Assembly (NCBI RefSeq): GCF_000281895.1
Contig: NZ_CM001558.1
Location: 1,306,556-1,370,555 of the forward strand
Length of the DNA: 64,000 nt
Reading direction: 5' to 3'
Source: Pseudomonas fluorescens Q2-87
GTDB taxonomy: Bacteria > Pseudomonadota > Gammaproteobacteria > Pseudomonadales > Pseudomonadaceae
Part shown: positions 1 to 9,743 of the stretch, piece after piece
Numbering within the stretch: the stretch's first letter is position 1
How the letters are laid out: every line of letters starts with the position of its first letter
Notes under the pieces: generated by a model
What the model was told of the DNA's origin: nothing
Database searches by the model: none
The model's input: the letters and a program-made list of their open reading frames with translations, nothing else
Made by a program: the position numbers and the translations under genes

Positions 1-130
1 CGCCGGGTGGACATTTGTTGATCGGCTCGCCCTGGGCGATGCCTTCGGCGTAGGGCTTGCAGCCAGGGTGACCGCATTTGCCGCATTGGGTCTGCGGCAG
101 CAGGGCGTCGATACGTTGAATCAGGCTCAT
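1..130 (-). CDS. rnfB: RnfB/RsxB iron-sulfur subunit (5' part; rest lies beyond the window)
   Basis: Only the first 43 residues are in the window. They begin [20 protein letters not shown] and continue with HPGC and later a CPPG cysteine, the 4Fe-4S-binding motif at the front of the RnfB iron-sulfur domain. RnfB passes electrons within the membrane-bound Rnf/Rsx ferredoxin:NAD+ oxidoreductase, which in E. coli also keeps SoxR reduced. In the E. coli protein, as I remember it, a hydrophobic anchor precedes this domain; here the ATG sits directly before it, so the anchor is absent from this reading frame. The ATG overlaps the stop of rnfA by 4 bases (ATGA), which indicates translational coupling. 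Confidence 0.85.
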   Translation of the reverse strand, partial: MSLIQRIDALLPQTQCGKCGHPGCKPYAEGIAQGEPINKCPPG

Positions 131-699
131 GTTTTGACCAGACCGCGCAAACCCAGAAATGCCACCGCCATCAGTCCGGCGCTGATCAATTGGATCGGCA
201 GGCCCCGAAAGGGCAAGGGAATATCGTTATTCAAAGTGCGCCGGCGCAGATCGTCGAACAGGCTCAGCACCAACCAGAAGCCCAGCCCGGCACCCAGGCT
301 CAGCGCCATGGCGTGGCCCAGGCCTCGGTCATCCTGGCCGTTGAGCAGCGTGACGCCCAGTACGCCGGCATTGCCGAGCAGCAATGGCCACAACCCCTCG
401 AACGGCAGCGCTGGCAGCCAGCGCGCCAACAGGCGCAGCAAGGGGCCGATCAGCAATACGTTCAAGCACAGCCACGCCAGCAGGCGCAGCGAGGTCAGGC
501 TCGTCGGCGCCAGCACCCCGTGATCGACCAGATAACCCAGGGTGCCGACAACCAACATCAGGCACGCCGTCGCCAGGCCCAAGGCATGCATTTTCCTCCT
601 ACCGTTGGTCGCCAGCAGCGGATCGACGCCCAGCGGCCAATGCAACACCAGGTTGTTGATCAGGGCAGCGCTGAACAGCGTGAGGAGGATTTCGGTCAT
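127..699 (-). CDS. rnfA: RnfA/RsxA membrane subunit of the Rnf electron transport complex
   Basis: A 190-aa polytopic membrane protein, close to the usual RnfA length. It shares the family pattern: a near-N-terminal NNLVLH segment, a GVLGVTLLN segment near residue 115, a PFRG loop, and a GLRGLVKT end resembling the E. coli GFSGLVKL end. RnfA and RnfE form the membrane core of Rnf. The two cysteines that I recall in E. coli RsxA (in GLCPF and TNCAVLG contexts) are D26 and A111 here. It is the first gene of an rnfAB operon on the minus strand and overlaps rnfB by 4 bases. Its position downstream of metG matches P. aeruginosa gene order. Confidence 0.87.
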   Translation of the reverse strand: MTEILLTLFSAALINNLVLHWPLGVDPLLATNGRRKMHALGLATACLMLVVGTLGYLVDHGVLAPTSLTSLRLLAWLCLNVLLIGPLLRLLARWLPALPFEGLWPLLLGNAGVLGVTLLNGQDDRGLGHAMALSLGAGLGFWLVLSLFDDLRRRTLNNDIPLPFRGLPIQLISAGLMAVAFLGLRGLVKT

Positions 700-776
700 G
701 GGCGTGTTGGCGACAAAGGGCCTGTTGCAAGATTAGGCATTATCCGGCACCCGAGGAGCGTGGGCCAGATATGAAA

Positions 777-809
777 ATCCCACAGCCGCCTGCAAGGCGA
801 CTGTGGGAT
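777..809 (-). terminator. Rho-independent terminator of metG
   Basis: Read on the minus strand, a 14-bp stem beginning ATCCCACAGTCGCC closes around a TTGCA loop and is followed by TTTTC. It lies 20 bases past the metG stop and about 80 bases before the rnfA start. Confidence 0.75.
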
Positions 810-829
810 CGGTGCAGCACGCAACCGTG

Positions 830-2875
830 TTACTTGATCCGCTGGCCCGGCTTGGCGCCGCTGTCGGGGCTCAGCAGGTAGATTTCCTCACCGCCGGGGC
901 CCGCTGCCATGACCATGCCTTCGGAAATACCGAAGCGCATTTTGCGCGGCTTGAGGTTGGCGATCATCATGGTCAGCCGGCCCTCGAGCTTGGCTGGATC
1001 CGGATAGGCGCTCTTGATGCCCGAGAACACGTTGCGTTGCTCATCGCCGATGTCCAGGGTCAGGCGCAGCAGTTTGTCGGCACCTTCTACGGCCTCGGCC
1101 TTGACGATCAGCGCTACGCGCAGGTCAACGGCGGCAAACGCGTCGAATTCGATTTCCGGCGACAACGGGTCCTTGGCCAACTCGCCGTTTCCGGCCGGGG
1201 CGCCGGTGTCGGTCTGGCTGGCGGTGAGGTCTTCCTTGGAGGCGTCGGTCATGGCTTGCACCTTGGCGGGGTCGATACGGGTCATCAACGGCTTGAACTC
1301 GTTCAACTGATGGTTGCTTAACAGCGTCTGGTGATCGTTCCAGGTCAGCGGCGCGACGTTGAGGAACGCCTCGGCATCGGCGGCCAGCAATGGCAGCACC
1401 GGCTTGAGGAAAATCACCAACTGGCGGAACAGGTTGATACCCAGGGCACAGATGGCCTGGACTTCGTCCTGCTTGCCTTCCTGCTTGGCCAGCGACCACG
1501 GGGCCTTGTCGGCGATCCAGGCGTTGGCACGGTCGGCCAGGCCCATGATCTCGCGCATGGCACGGGCAAAGTCACGACCTTCATACGCTTCGGCGATGCT
1601 GGGCGCCGCCGCCAGGAAGGCGTCGGTCAGTTCCGGCGCGGCGTTGCCGGCCACCAGCACGCCCGCGTTGCCTTTGTGGATGAAACCGGCGCAGCGGCTG
1701 GCGATGTTGACGACCTTGCCCACCAGGTCGGAGTTGACCTTCTGCACGAAGTCCTCGAGGTTCAGGTCCAGGTCGTCGACGCCACGGCCAAGCTTGGCCG
1801 CGTAGTAGTAGCGCAGGTATTCCGGCGACAAGTGATCCAGGTAGGTCCGGGCCTTGATGAAGGTGCCACGGGACTTGGACATTTTCTGGCCGTTGACGGT
1901 CAGGTAGCCGTGTACGTTGATGCCAGTCGGTTTGCGATAGCCGGCGCCTTCGAGCATCGCCGGCCAGAACAGCGCGTGGAAATTGACGATGTCCTTGCCG
2001 ATGAAGTGATACACCTCGGCAGTGGAGTCCTTCGCCCAGAACGCATCGAAGTCCAGCTCCGGCGTCCGGTCGCAGAGGTTTTTGAAGCTCGCCATGTAGC
2101 CGATGGGCGCGTCCAGCCATACGTAGAAATATTTGCCGGGCTCACCGGGAATTTCGAAGCCGAAGTACGGCGCATCGCGGGAAATGTCCCATTCCTGCAG
2201 GCCGGAATCGAGCCACTCGGCGAGCTTGTTGGCAACCGCTTCCTGCAGCGTGCCGCTGCGGGTCCAGGCTTGCAGCATCTGCTGGAAATCCGGCAGCTTG
2301 AAGAAGAAGTGCTGGGAGTCCTTCAGCACCGGGGTGGCGCCGGAAATCGCCGACTTCGGGTCTTTCAGGTCGGTGGGTGCGTAGGTGGCGCCGCATTTTT
2401 CGCAGTTGTCGCCGTACTGGTCTTCGGTGCCGCACTTGGGGCAGGTGCCCTTGATGAAGCGGTCGGCCAGGAACATTTTCTTTTCCGGGTCGAAATACTG
2501 GGTGACCGAGCGGGTGGAGATATGGCCGGCGTCACGCAGCTTCAGGTAGATCTGGCTCGACAGCTCACGGTTTTCTTCGGCGTGAGTGGAGTGGAAATTG
2601 TCGAAGTCCACCAGGAACTCGGCAAAGTCGGCGCTGTGTTCAGCCTGGACGTTGGCGATCAGTTGTTCCGGGGTGATGCCTTCTTTTTCCGCGCGCAACA
2701 TGATGGCCGAACCGTGGGCGTCGTCGGCGCAGACATAGATGCATTGGTTGCCGCGATGTTTCTGGAAGCGCGTCCACATATCGGTCTGGATGTATTCCAG
2801 CATATGGCCGAGGTGAATCGAACCATTGGCGTAGGGCAGGGCGCTGGTGACGAGAATCTTGCGTGGCTCGGACAT
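830..2875 (-). CDS. metG: Methionine--tRNA ligase
   Basis: The protein is 681 aa, the full length of the long bacterial type. It charges initiator and elongator tRNA-Met with methionine in the cytoplasm. The class I HIGH motif reads HLGH at residues 21-24 and the KMSKS loop is exact, at about residue 335. Between them is the zinc knuckle inserted in the Rossmann fold (CPKCG then CEKCG, about residues 145-165). The last 110 residues are the OB-fold tRNA-binding domain shared with Arc1p/Trbp111 ([12 protein letters not shown]), which dimerises the enzyme. It is divergent from mrp, with a REP pair between them, as in other pseudomonads. Confidence 0.98.
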   Translation of the reverse strand: MSEPRKILVTSALPYANGSIHLGHMLEYIQTDMWTRFQKHRGNQCIYVCADDAHGSAIMLRAEKEGITPEQLIANVQAEHSADFAEFLVDFDNFHSTHAEENRELSSQIYLKLRDAGHISTRSVTQYFDPEKKMFLADRFIKGTCPKCGTEDQYGDNCEKCGATYAPTDLKDPKSAISGATPVLKDSQHFFFKLPDFQQMLQAWTRSGTLQEAVANKLAEWLDSGLQEWDISRDAPYFGFEIPGEPGKYFYVWLDAPIGYMASFKNLCDRTPELDFDAFWAKDSTAEVYHFIGKDIVNFHALFWPAMLEGAGYRKPTGINVHGYLTVNGQKMSKSRGTFIKARTYLDHLSPEYLRYYYAAKLGRGVDDLDLNLEDFVQKVNSDLVGKVVNIASRCAGFIHKGNAGVLVAGNAAPELTDAFLAAAPSIAEAYEGRDFARAMREIMGLADRANAWIADKAPWSLAKQEGKQDEVQAICALGINLFRQLVIFLKPVLPLLAADAEAFLNVAPLTWNDHQTLLSNHQLNEFKPLMTRIDPAKVQAMTDASKEDLTASQTDTGAPAGNGELAKDPLSPEIEFDAFAAVDLRVALIVKAEAVEGADKLLRLTLDIGDEQRNVFSGIKSAYPDPAKLEGRLTMMIANLKPRKMRFGISEGMVMAAGPGGEEIYLLSPDSGAKPGQRIK

Positions 2876-2971
2876 GGGGCTCGGCTACTTGATGAAACGG
2901 AGGTCGGCCACTATAAAGCGCTGGCGGCTTTTTTTCACCCTGTGAGCCTGTTTCCGAATGCTGGCAGGGCT

Positions 2972-3104
2972 TCTGTAGCGAGGGAGCTTGCTCCCGCTGG
3001 GGGGCGAAGCCGCCCCAAAATGGTTGTGCGCCCTGATAACTGGACTGAGTCAGCCTTAAGGCGACTGCTGCGCAGTCGAGCGGGAGCAAGCTCCCTCGCC
3101 ACAC
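2972..3104. repeat. REP pair (GCGAGGGAGC type) in metG-mrp intergenic region
   Basis: Two inverted copies of the motif GCGAGGGAGCTTGCTCCCGC, at about 2977-3016 and 3061-3104, face each other with about 45 bases of spacer. Each copy is itself an imperfect palindrome. Confidence 0.85.
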
Positions 3105-3162
3105 AGGCACGCGCGGCGTAGGATAGCGGCCTGTTTTTCAAGTCTTGCTATCGGAGTTGCCC

Positions 3163-4257
3163 ATGAGCGCCGTCAATCGCGCAGCGGTGGAAGCCGTTCT
3201 TCGCCAGTACACCGACCCCTACCTGAACCAGGACCCGGTCAGCGCCGGATGCGTGCGCGCCATCGATATCCAGGGCGATCGCGTCAGCGTCCAGCTGGAA
3301 ATCGGCTACGCCGCCGATCTGTTCAAGGGCGGTTGGGCGCAGATGCTGCAAATGGCCATCGAGTCCCTGGACGGCGTAACGGCTGCCAAGGTCGAAGTCA
3401 CCAGCGTGATCGCCGCCCACAAGGCCCAGGCGCAGGTGCCGGGGTTGGCGAACGTCAAGAATGTGATCGCCGTGGCGTCGGGCAAGGGCGGCGTGGGCAA
3501 GTCCACCACCGCCGCCAACCTGGCCCTGGCCCTGGCCCGTGAAGGGGCGAAGGTTGGGATTCTCGACGCGGACATCTACGGTCCGAGCCAAGGCATCATG
3601 TTCGGCATTGCCGAAGGCACGCGCCCGCAGATCAAGGACCAGAAGTGGTTCGTCCCGCTCGAGTCCCATGGCGTGGAAGTCATGTCCATGGCCTTCCTCA
3701 CCGACGACAACACGCCGATGGTATGGCGCGGCCCGATGGTGTCCGGCGCCTTGCTGCAGTTGGTCACGCAAACCGCCTGGGGTGACCTGGATTACCTGGT
3801 GATCGACATGCCGCCAGGCACTGGCGACATCCAACTGACCTTGGCGCAGAAAGTCCCGGTGGCCGGCGCGGTGATCGTCACCACCCCCCAGGATTTGGCG
3901 CTGCTGGACGCGCGTAAAGGTGTCGAAATGTTCCGCAAGGTGAACATTCCGGTGCTGGGCGTCGTGGAGAACATGGCCGTGCACATTTGCTCCAACTGCG
4001 GGCATGCCGAGCATCTGTTCGGTGAAGGCGGCGGGGAAAAACTGGCGACCCAGTACGGCGTCGAACTGCTGGCCTCGCTGCCGCTGTCGATGCTCATCCG
4101 CGAACAGGCCGACGGCGGCAAGCCCACGGTCATCGCCGAACCGGACAGCCAGATCGCCATGGTCTACCAGGAACTGGCCCGCCACGTCGGCGCCCGGATC
4201 GTGTTGCAGGAAGCAGCCTCGCCGGCGATGCCGAACATCACCGTCAGCGACGATTAA
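3163..4257 (+). CDS. apbC: Mrp/NBP35-family iron-sulfur cluster carrier ATPase (ApbC)
   Basis: A 364-aa soluble P-loop ATPase that holds and delivers Fe-S clusters to apo-proteins. An N-terminal DUF59/MIP18-like domain (about residues 1-85) is followed by the deviant Walker A motif GKGGVGKST near residue 112, DADIYGPSQ, and the CSNCG CxxC motif near residue 280 that holds the bridging cluster. I chose ATG 3163, preceded by TCGGAG, over a TTG 18 bases upstream because MSAVNRAAVE is a natural family start. The gene is divergent from metG, the arrangement I recall in P. aeruginosa. Confidence 0.93.
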   Translation: MSAVNRAAVEAVLRQYTDPYLNQDPVSAGCVRAIDIQGDRVSVQLEIGYAADLFKGGWAQMLQMAIESLDGVTAAKVEVTSVIAAHKAQAQVPGLANVKNVIAVASGKGGVGKSTTAANLALALAREGAKVGILDADIYGPSQGIMFGIAEGTRPQIKDQKWFVPLESHGVEVMSMAFLTDDNTPMVWRGPMVSGALLQLVTQTAWGDLDYLVIDMPPGTGDIQLTLAQKVPVAGAVIVTTPQDLALLDARKGVEMFRKVNIPVLGVVENMAVHICSNCGHAEHLFGEGGGEKLATQYGVELLASLPLSMLIREQADGGKPTVIAEPDSQIAMVYQELARHVGARIVLQEAASPAMPNITVSDD

Positions 4258-4272
4258 TTACGCGCTGGCCCT

Positions 4273-4364
4273 TGTGGGAGCGGGCTTGCTCGCGAATGCG
4301 GTCGATCAGTCAACTTATCTGTTGAATGACACACCGCCTTCGCGGGCAAGCCCGCTCCCACATT
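4273..4364. repeat. REP pair (GTGGGAGCGG type) after apbC
   Basis: Two inverted copies of TGTGGGAGCGGGCTTGCTCG, at about 4274-4297 and 4339-4364, lie in the convergent gap between apbC and the dehydrogenase gene. No separate terminator is visible there. Confidence 0.85.
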
Positions 4365-4379
4365 TGGTTTTCGCGGAGT

Positions 4380-5138
4380 TTAGATCCGCAACCCGCCATC
4401 CATCTCCAGGATCCGACCGGTGTAGTAGTCGTTTTCGAAGATATAGGCTGCCGAATGGGCGATCTCTTCGGGCTTGCCCATGCGCTTGAGCGGAATCCCC
4501 GAAGTCATTTTTTCCAGGGCCTCGGGTTTCATGCCCAGGGTCATCTCGGTTTCGATGAAGCCCGGTGCGATGCCCGCGACACGAATGCCGTAGCGTGCCA
4601 GTTCCTTGGCCCAGGTCACGGTGGCGGCGGCCACACCGGCCTTGGCGGCCGAGTAGTTGGTCTGGCCGACATTGCCGGCGCGGGAGATCGACGAAATATT
4701 GATGATCGCGCCGCTGTTCTTCAGCTCGACCATTTTCGCCGCCACTTCACGGGTGCAGAGGAATACACCGGTCAGGTTGACGTCGATGACCGCCTGCCAC
4801 TGGGCCAGGCTCATCTTGGTCATTTCGCCATCCTTGACCTTCAGCAGCAGGCCGTCGCGCAGGATCCCGGCGTTGTTGATCAGGCCATGTACCGCGCCGA
4901 AATCCTCGGCCACCCGGGCGACCATGTCGCTCACCTGTTCTTCATTGGCAACGTTGCACAGGTACGACCGGGCCTCGACGCCCTTGGCCACGCACGCGGC
5001 AACGGCCTGGTCGAGTTTTTCCTGGTTGAGGTCCACCAGGGCCAGCTTTGCGCCTTTGCCGGCCAGGTACTCGGCCATGGAGCGGCCCAAACCCTGGCAA
5101 CCGCCGGTGATAATGATTACTTTGTCGGTGAGTTGCAT
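4380..5138 (-). CDS. SDR-family oxidoreductase (FabG-like)
   Basis: A 252-aa classical short-chain dehydrogenase/reductase. The NAD(P)-binding motif ([12 protein letters not shown]) is at about residues 11-22, NNAG at about 90, the catalytic Tyr-Lys pair as YSAAK at about residue 160, and a PGFIETEM lid after it. The C-terminus EMDGGLRI is of the FabG type. The ATG at 5138 fits the canonical N-terminus [12 protein letters not shown]; upstream in-frame codons add a non-homologous extension. The substrate cannot be told from sequence. It is not next to other fatty-acid synthesis genes, so it is more likely a FabG paralogue than the essential reductase. It is divergent from the HugZ-like gene. 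Confidence 0.88.
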   Translation of the reverse strand: MQLTDKVIIITGGCQGLGRSMAEYLAGKGAKLALVDLNQEKLDQAVAACVAKGVEARSYLCNVANEEQVSDMVARVAEDFGAVHGLINNAGILRDGLLLKVKDGEMTKMSLAQWQAVIDVNLTGVFLCTREVAAKMVELKNSGAIINISSISRAGNVGQTNYSAAKAGVAAATVTWAKELARYGIRVAGIAPGFIETEMTLGMKPEALEKMTSGIPLKRMGKPEEIAHSAAYIFENDYYTGRILEMDGGLRI

Positions 5139-5295
5139 TTCGTATGTCCCGGGCAGAACGATGGATAAGGTCCTTTGAAAGCTTCTCGATCTGCGACGTG
5201 CAGCCTGGCTGCGCAGAACTGCCCCGACGACTCGCTGGAACATTGCCCAGCTGTCCGACCGGTTTTTAAACGGATTTCATCAAAGGAGTCATAAA

Positions 5296-6027
5296 TTGAG
5301 CGTTGACGCTGCCAAGCATGCACGAGAATTGCTGCTCAAGGAATACCGTGGAATGCTCTCCACCCATTCCAAATCCATGCCCGGTTTTCCGTTCGGCTCC
5401 GTCGTACCGTATTGCCTGGACGAGCAGGGCCGGCCGCTGATCCTGATCAGTCGAATCGCCCAGCACACCCACAACCTGCAAAAAGATCCCAAGTGCTCGA
5501 TGCTGGTGGGGGAGCGGGGCGCCGAGGATGTGCAGGCTGTCGGGCGCCTGACCTACCTGGCCGAAGCGCAGCAATTGCAGGATGAAGCCGCTATCGACGC
5601 CGCCGCTGAGCGCTACTACCGTTATTTCCCCGACTCCCGTAACTACCACAAGGCCCATGATTTCGATTTCTGGGTGCTCAATCCGGTGCGTCATCGCTAT
5701 ATCGGTGGCTTTGGCGCCATCCACTGGCTCGACCAGGTCACCCTCGCCAACCCGTTCGCCGGCAAGGCCGAGGCGGGCATGATCGATCATATGAACGCTG
5801 ATCACGCCAAGGCCATCGCCCATTACGTGGAACTGGCCGGCCTGCCGACAACCGAGCCGGCGCAAATGGTGGGCATCGACAGCGAAGGCATGCATTTGCG
5901 CATTGGCCAGGGCTTGTATTGGCTGGCTTTCCAAGCACCCTGCAACACGCCGACACAAGTGCGCGAAGCCTTGGTTTATCTGGCTCACGCCGTCCATTGG
6001 CCGAAAAAAGCTGAGGCCGACGCTTGA
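5296..6027 (+). CDS. HugZ-like protein (pyridoxamine 5'-phosphate oxidase fold plus DUF2470)
   Basis: A 243-aa protein with an N-terminal split-barrel flavin/PNPOx-like domain (about 1-150, including MPGFPFGSVVPY and HTHNLQKDPKCSMLV) and a C-terminal DUF2470 domain (about 160-240, starting MIDHMNADHAKAI). This is the layout of haem-utilisation HugZ proteins and some FMN-binding oxidases; whether it acts on haem cannot be shown from sequence. The start is a TTG at 5296 with a good AGGAG 8 bases upstream; no in-frame ATG gives the conserved N-terminus. It sits directly upstream of fxsA and groESL, as in P. aeruginosa. Confidence 0.82.
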   Translation: MSVDAAKHARELLLKEYRGMLSTHSKSMPGFPFGSVVPYCLDEQGRPLILISRIAQHTHNLQKDPKCSMLVGERGAEDVQAVGRLTYLAEAQQLQDEAAIDAAAERYYRYFPDSRNYHKAHDFDFWVLNPVRHRYIGGFGAIHWLDQVTLANPFAGKAEAGMIDHMNADHAKAIAHYVELAGLPTTEPAQMVGIDSEGMHLRIGQGLYWLAFQAPCNTPTQVREALVYLAHAVHWPKKAEADA

Positions 6028-6093
6028 TTTCACGAAAGGGCGACGTCATTTAAGGTTTCATAGCAAGGCATTCTTGCGTTGAGGAACCATTTG

Positions 6094-6570
6094 ATGCGCC
6101 CTTTTTTGTTGCTCTTTCTGCTGTTCCCGGTGTTGGAGCTGTTCGTATTCGTCAAGATCAGCGGTGCGATCGGGTTTTTCCCGGCGCTGCTGCTGGTCAT
6201 TCTAGGCACGATGCTCGGTGTGTTCGTGCTGCGTATCGCCGGCCTCGCCACCGCATTGCGTGCCCGTGAAAGCCTGAGCCGTGGCGAACTGCCGGCCCAG
6301 ACCATGCTTGAAGGCCTGATGCTGGCCTTGGGTGGCGGCCTGCTGATCCTGCCTGGCTTTATCAGCGACGTGGTGGGCCTGGTGCTGCTGTTGCCTTTCA
6401 CCCGTCGATTGCTGGCCAATAAAATGCGCCAGCGCGCCGAAGAACAGGCGATGCGCCAGCGGGCCTTTGCCGATGACCTGCAGCCACGTGGCGGTCCGGC
6501 TCCGCGCGAGCCCGTGGGCCGCGACCCCCAGGTGATCGAAGGCGAATTCGAACACCGCGACTCCAAGTAA
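6094..6570 (+). CDS. fxsA: FxsA-family membrane protein
   Basis: A 158-aa protein starting MRPFLLLFLLFPVLELFVFV. Four hydrophobic segments fall in the first 115 residues, followed by a charged cytoplasmic tail rich in Arg, Gln and Pro. FxsA of E. coli relieves F-plasmid exclusion of phage T7; its normal role is unknown. The RBS GAGGAA lies 7 bases before ATG 6094. The gene ends in its own terminator before groES, the conserved pseudomonad neighbourhood. Confidence 0.88.
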   Translation: MRPFLLLFLLFPVLELFVFVKISGAIGFFPALLLVILGTMLGVFVLRIAGLATALRARESLSRGELPAQTMLEGLMLALGGGLLILPGFISDVVGLVLLLPFTRRLLANKMRQRAEEQAMRQRAFADDLQPRGGPAPREPVGRDPQVIEGEFEHRDSK

Positions 6571-6580
6571 AAAACTGCGC

Positions 6581-6606
6581 ACGGCACCTTCGGGTGCCGT
6601 GTTCGT
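6581..6606 (+). terminator. Terminator of fxsA
   Basis: An ACGGCACC stem with a TTCG tetraloop and a GGTGCCGT arm, followed by GTTCGTTT. It begins 10 bases after the fxsA stop. Confidence 0.75.
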
Positions 6607-6813
6607 TTCAAGCCATCAAGCTAAAAAATTTTCTACCCCGCCCTTGTAATCGGCTTGCCCGCCCTTATGTATGGGTCACCGCAAGGTTTCCGGTGGCAAC
6701 ACCGGACAGACTTCCGCGGTTCGACTGACGAACCGCACCCGGCTTTGCCGGCTTTGTAAAACCCGCCGGGACTACACCGGCCGATGAAAACCAAAAATTA
6801 GGAGAGATCGACA

Positions 6814-7107
6814 ATGAAGCTTCGTCCTCTGCATGACCGCGTCGTCGTCCGTCGCAGCGAAGAAGAAAAGAAAACCGCTGGCGGTATCGTCCTGCCAGGT
6901 TCGGCTGCCGAAAAGCCAAACCAGGGTGAAGTTCTCGCTGTTGGCCCAGGCAAAGCACTGGAAAACGGTGAAGTACGTGCGCTGTCCGTGAAAGTGGGTG
7001 ACAAGGTTGTTTTCGGCCCTTACTCCGGTAGCAACACCGTGAAAGTAGATGGCGAAGACCTGCTGGTGATCGGCGAAAGCGAAATCCTCGCTGTCATCGA
7101 AGGCTGA
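6814..7107 (+). CDS. groES: Co-chaperonin GroES
   Basis: A 97-aa 10-kDa chaperonin that caps the GroEL ring. It begins [14 protein letters not shown], and the mobile loop [13 protein letters not shown] spans about residues 23-35. The RBS AGGAGA precedes ATG 6814. It forms a two-gene operon with groEL 51 bases downstream. About 200 bases upstream contain no gene and should hold the heat-inducible promoter; no CIRCE element is seen. Confidence 0.98.
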   Translation: MKLRPLHDRVVVRRSEEEKKTAGGIVLPGSAAEKPNQGEVLAVGPGKALENGEVRALSVKVGDKVVFGPYSGSNTVKVDGEDLLVIGESEILAVIEG

Positions 7108-7146
7108 TACCCCCGCTCATTTTCCCGCTACTACCAAAGTATTTAA

Positions 7147-8805
<1,659 letters not shown>

Positions 8806-8827
8806 GCCAGCCTTACCCCTGTAGCGA

Positions 8828-8862
8828 AAAACCCCGCCTTGCGAAAGCAGGCGGGGTTTTTT
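8828..8862 (+). terminator. Terminator of groESL
   Basis: An AAAACCCCGCCT arm, a TGCGAAAGC loop and an AGGCGGGGTTTTTT arm form a strong Rho-independent terminator 23 bases after groEL. Confidence 0.93.
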
Positions 8863-8902
8863 ATTGCCTTGGGTTTACCCCGGTTTATGAAATACACGGG
8901 TT

Positions 8903-8936
8903 CCCTGTGGGAGCGGGCAAGCTCGCTCCCACAGGG
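8903..8936. repeat. Single REP palindrome
   Basis: One near-perfect palindrome, CCCTGTGGGAGCG with CGCTCCCACAGGG around GGCAAGCT. It is a solo copy of the GTGGGAGCGG family between the convergent groEL and PAP2 genes. Confidence 0.85.
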
Positions 8937-8946
8937 ATATGTATTT

Positions 8947-9690
8947 TCAAGCATTTACAGGCAAGGTGGCGGCTACAGACCCGGCCTTTAAAGCCGGGCG
9001 ATACAGGATGAAGTAATAACAGCCCAGGCAGATCAGCCAACAGAATACGGCGGTCCACACATTGTGGGAAAAGAAGTGTGCGCCCTGCATCATGCGGCCG
9101 ATGGAGAACACCGTTCCCAGGGTGAAGGCAAAGATGAGTGCCTGGCGCGCCAGGCGCGGACGGCGGTCACGCAATACGAAGAACAGCGCGAACAGCGTGA
9201 ACCCGGTGGCGGCATGCCCCCCGGGCCAGCAGCGGCCGGGTTTATCGGTGGCCGGGCGTGGGCTCAGCAGTTCACTGTAGGTTTCCTTGCCCCCGAACTC
9301 CTTCAGGCTCCAGGGGCATTGCACTGCTGTCACCGCTTTCATTGGCGTGACGAAAGACGTCGCCAGCGCCAGGGAGAGCACCAGGCAGCCCAGTTCTCGC
9401 TTGAACGGCTTGAGCCGGGGCACAAAAAACGCGCTTATGAACCCGACGATGGAAAACACCGAGAAGGCGATGACCACCTGCTTCGCCCGGTCGTGGAGAA
9501 TATCTTCCAGGAAATAACTGTGACGTCCGATGAAGGTGCCCACGGCCGGATCATAGAACAATCGGGCCAGGACCATGTCCAGATCGGTCCACTCCAGCAG
9601 AACCAGGATGACCGCTGTGACGGCGGGAATGGCAAGGCATAGCCAAAAGTTCAATGGGCGAGGGGCGGAACATATGACGCTTGATGACAT
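8947..9690 (-). CDS. PAP2-superfamily phosphatase, probably acting on membrane lipids
   Basis: A 247-aa protein with about six transmembrane helices. The PAP2 signature is visible as PGGHAATG (about 160) and GRMMQGAHFFSHNVW (about 205), which carry the conserved His and Arg residues. Such enzymes remove or transfer phosphate on undecaprenyl pyrophosphate, phosphatidylglycerophosphate or lipid A. The context (sulfatase-fold enzyme, ColRS, InaA kinase) favours an outer-membrane lipid or LPS role, but the substrate is not proven. An AGGACC element precedes ATG 9690, and the gene lies 53 bases downstream of the LTA-synthase-like gene on the same strand, so they are likely cotranscribed. Confidence 0.8.
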   Translation of the reverse strand: MSSSVICSAPRPLNFWLCLAIPAVTAVILVLLEWTDLDMVLARLFYDPAVGTFIGRHSYFLEDILHDRAKQVVIAFSVFSIVGFISAFFVPRLKPFKRELGCLVLSLALATSFVTPMKAVTAVQCPWSLKEFGGKETYSELLSPRPATDKPGRCWPGGHAATGFTLFALFFVLRDRRPRLARQALIFAFTLGTVFSIGRMMQGAHFFSHNVWTAVFCWLICLGCYYFILYRPALKAGSVAATLPVNA

Positions 9691-9743
9691 GACAGGTCCT
9701 GAACAATGAAAGCGCCCCAGGGCATCAGCCTGGGGCAGTTCGG

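Noticed and set aside
1331..3121. Long open frame antisense to metG (about 596 codons)
   Set aside because: It is the shadow of the GC-rich metG codons on the opposite strand. MetG is full length with all motifs; the antisense translation has no domain.
6644..6672. Possible heat-shock sigma-32 promoter of groESL
   Set aside because: CTTGTAA and a CCCGCCC stretch lie 8 bases apart, too close for the sigma-32 spacing. TTGTAA-N16-TATGTA is an alternative but weak sigma-70 match, so I list neither.
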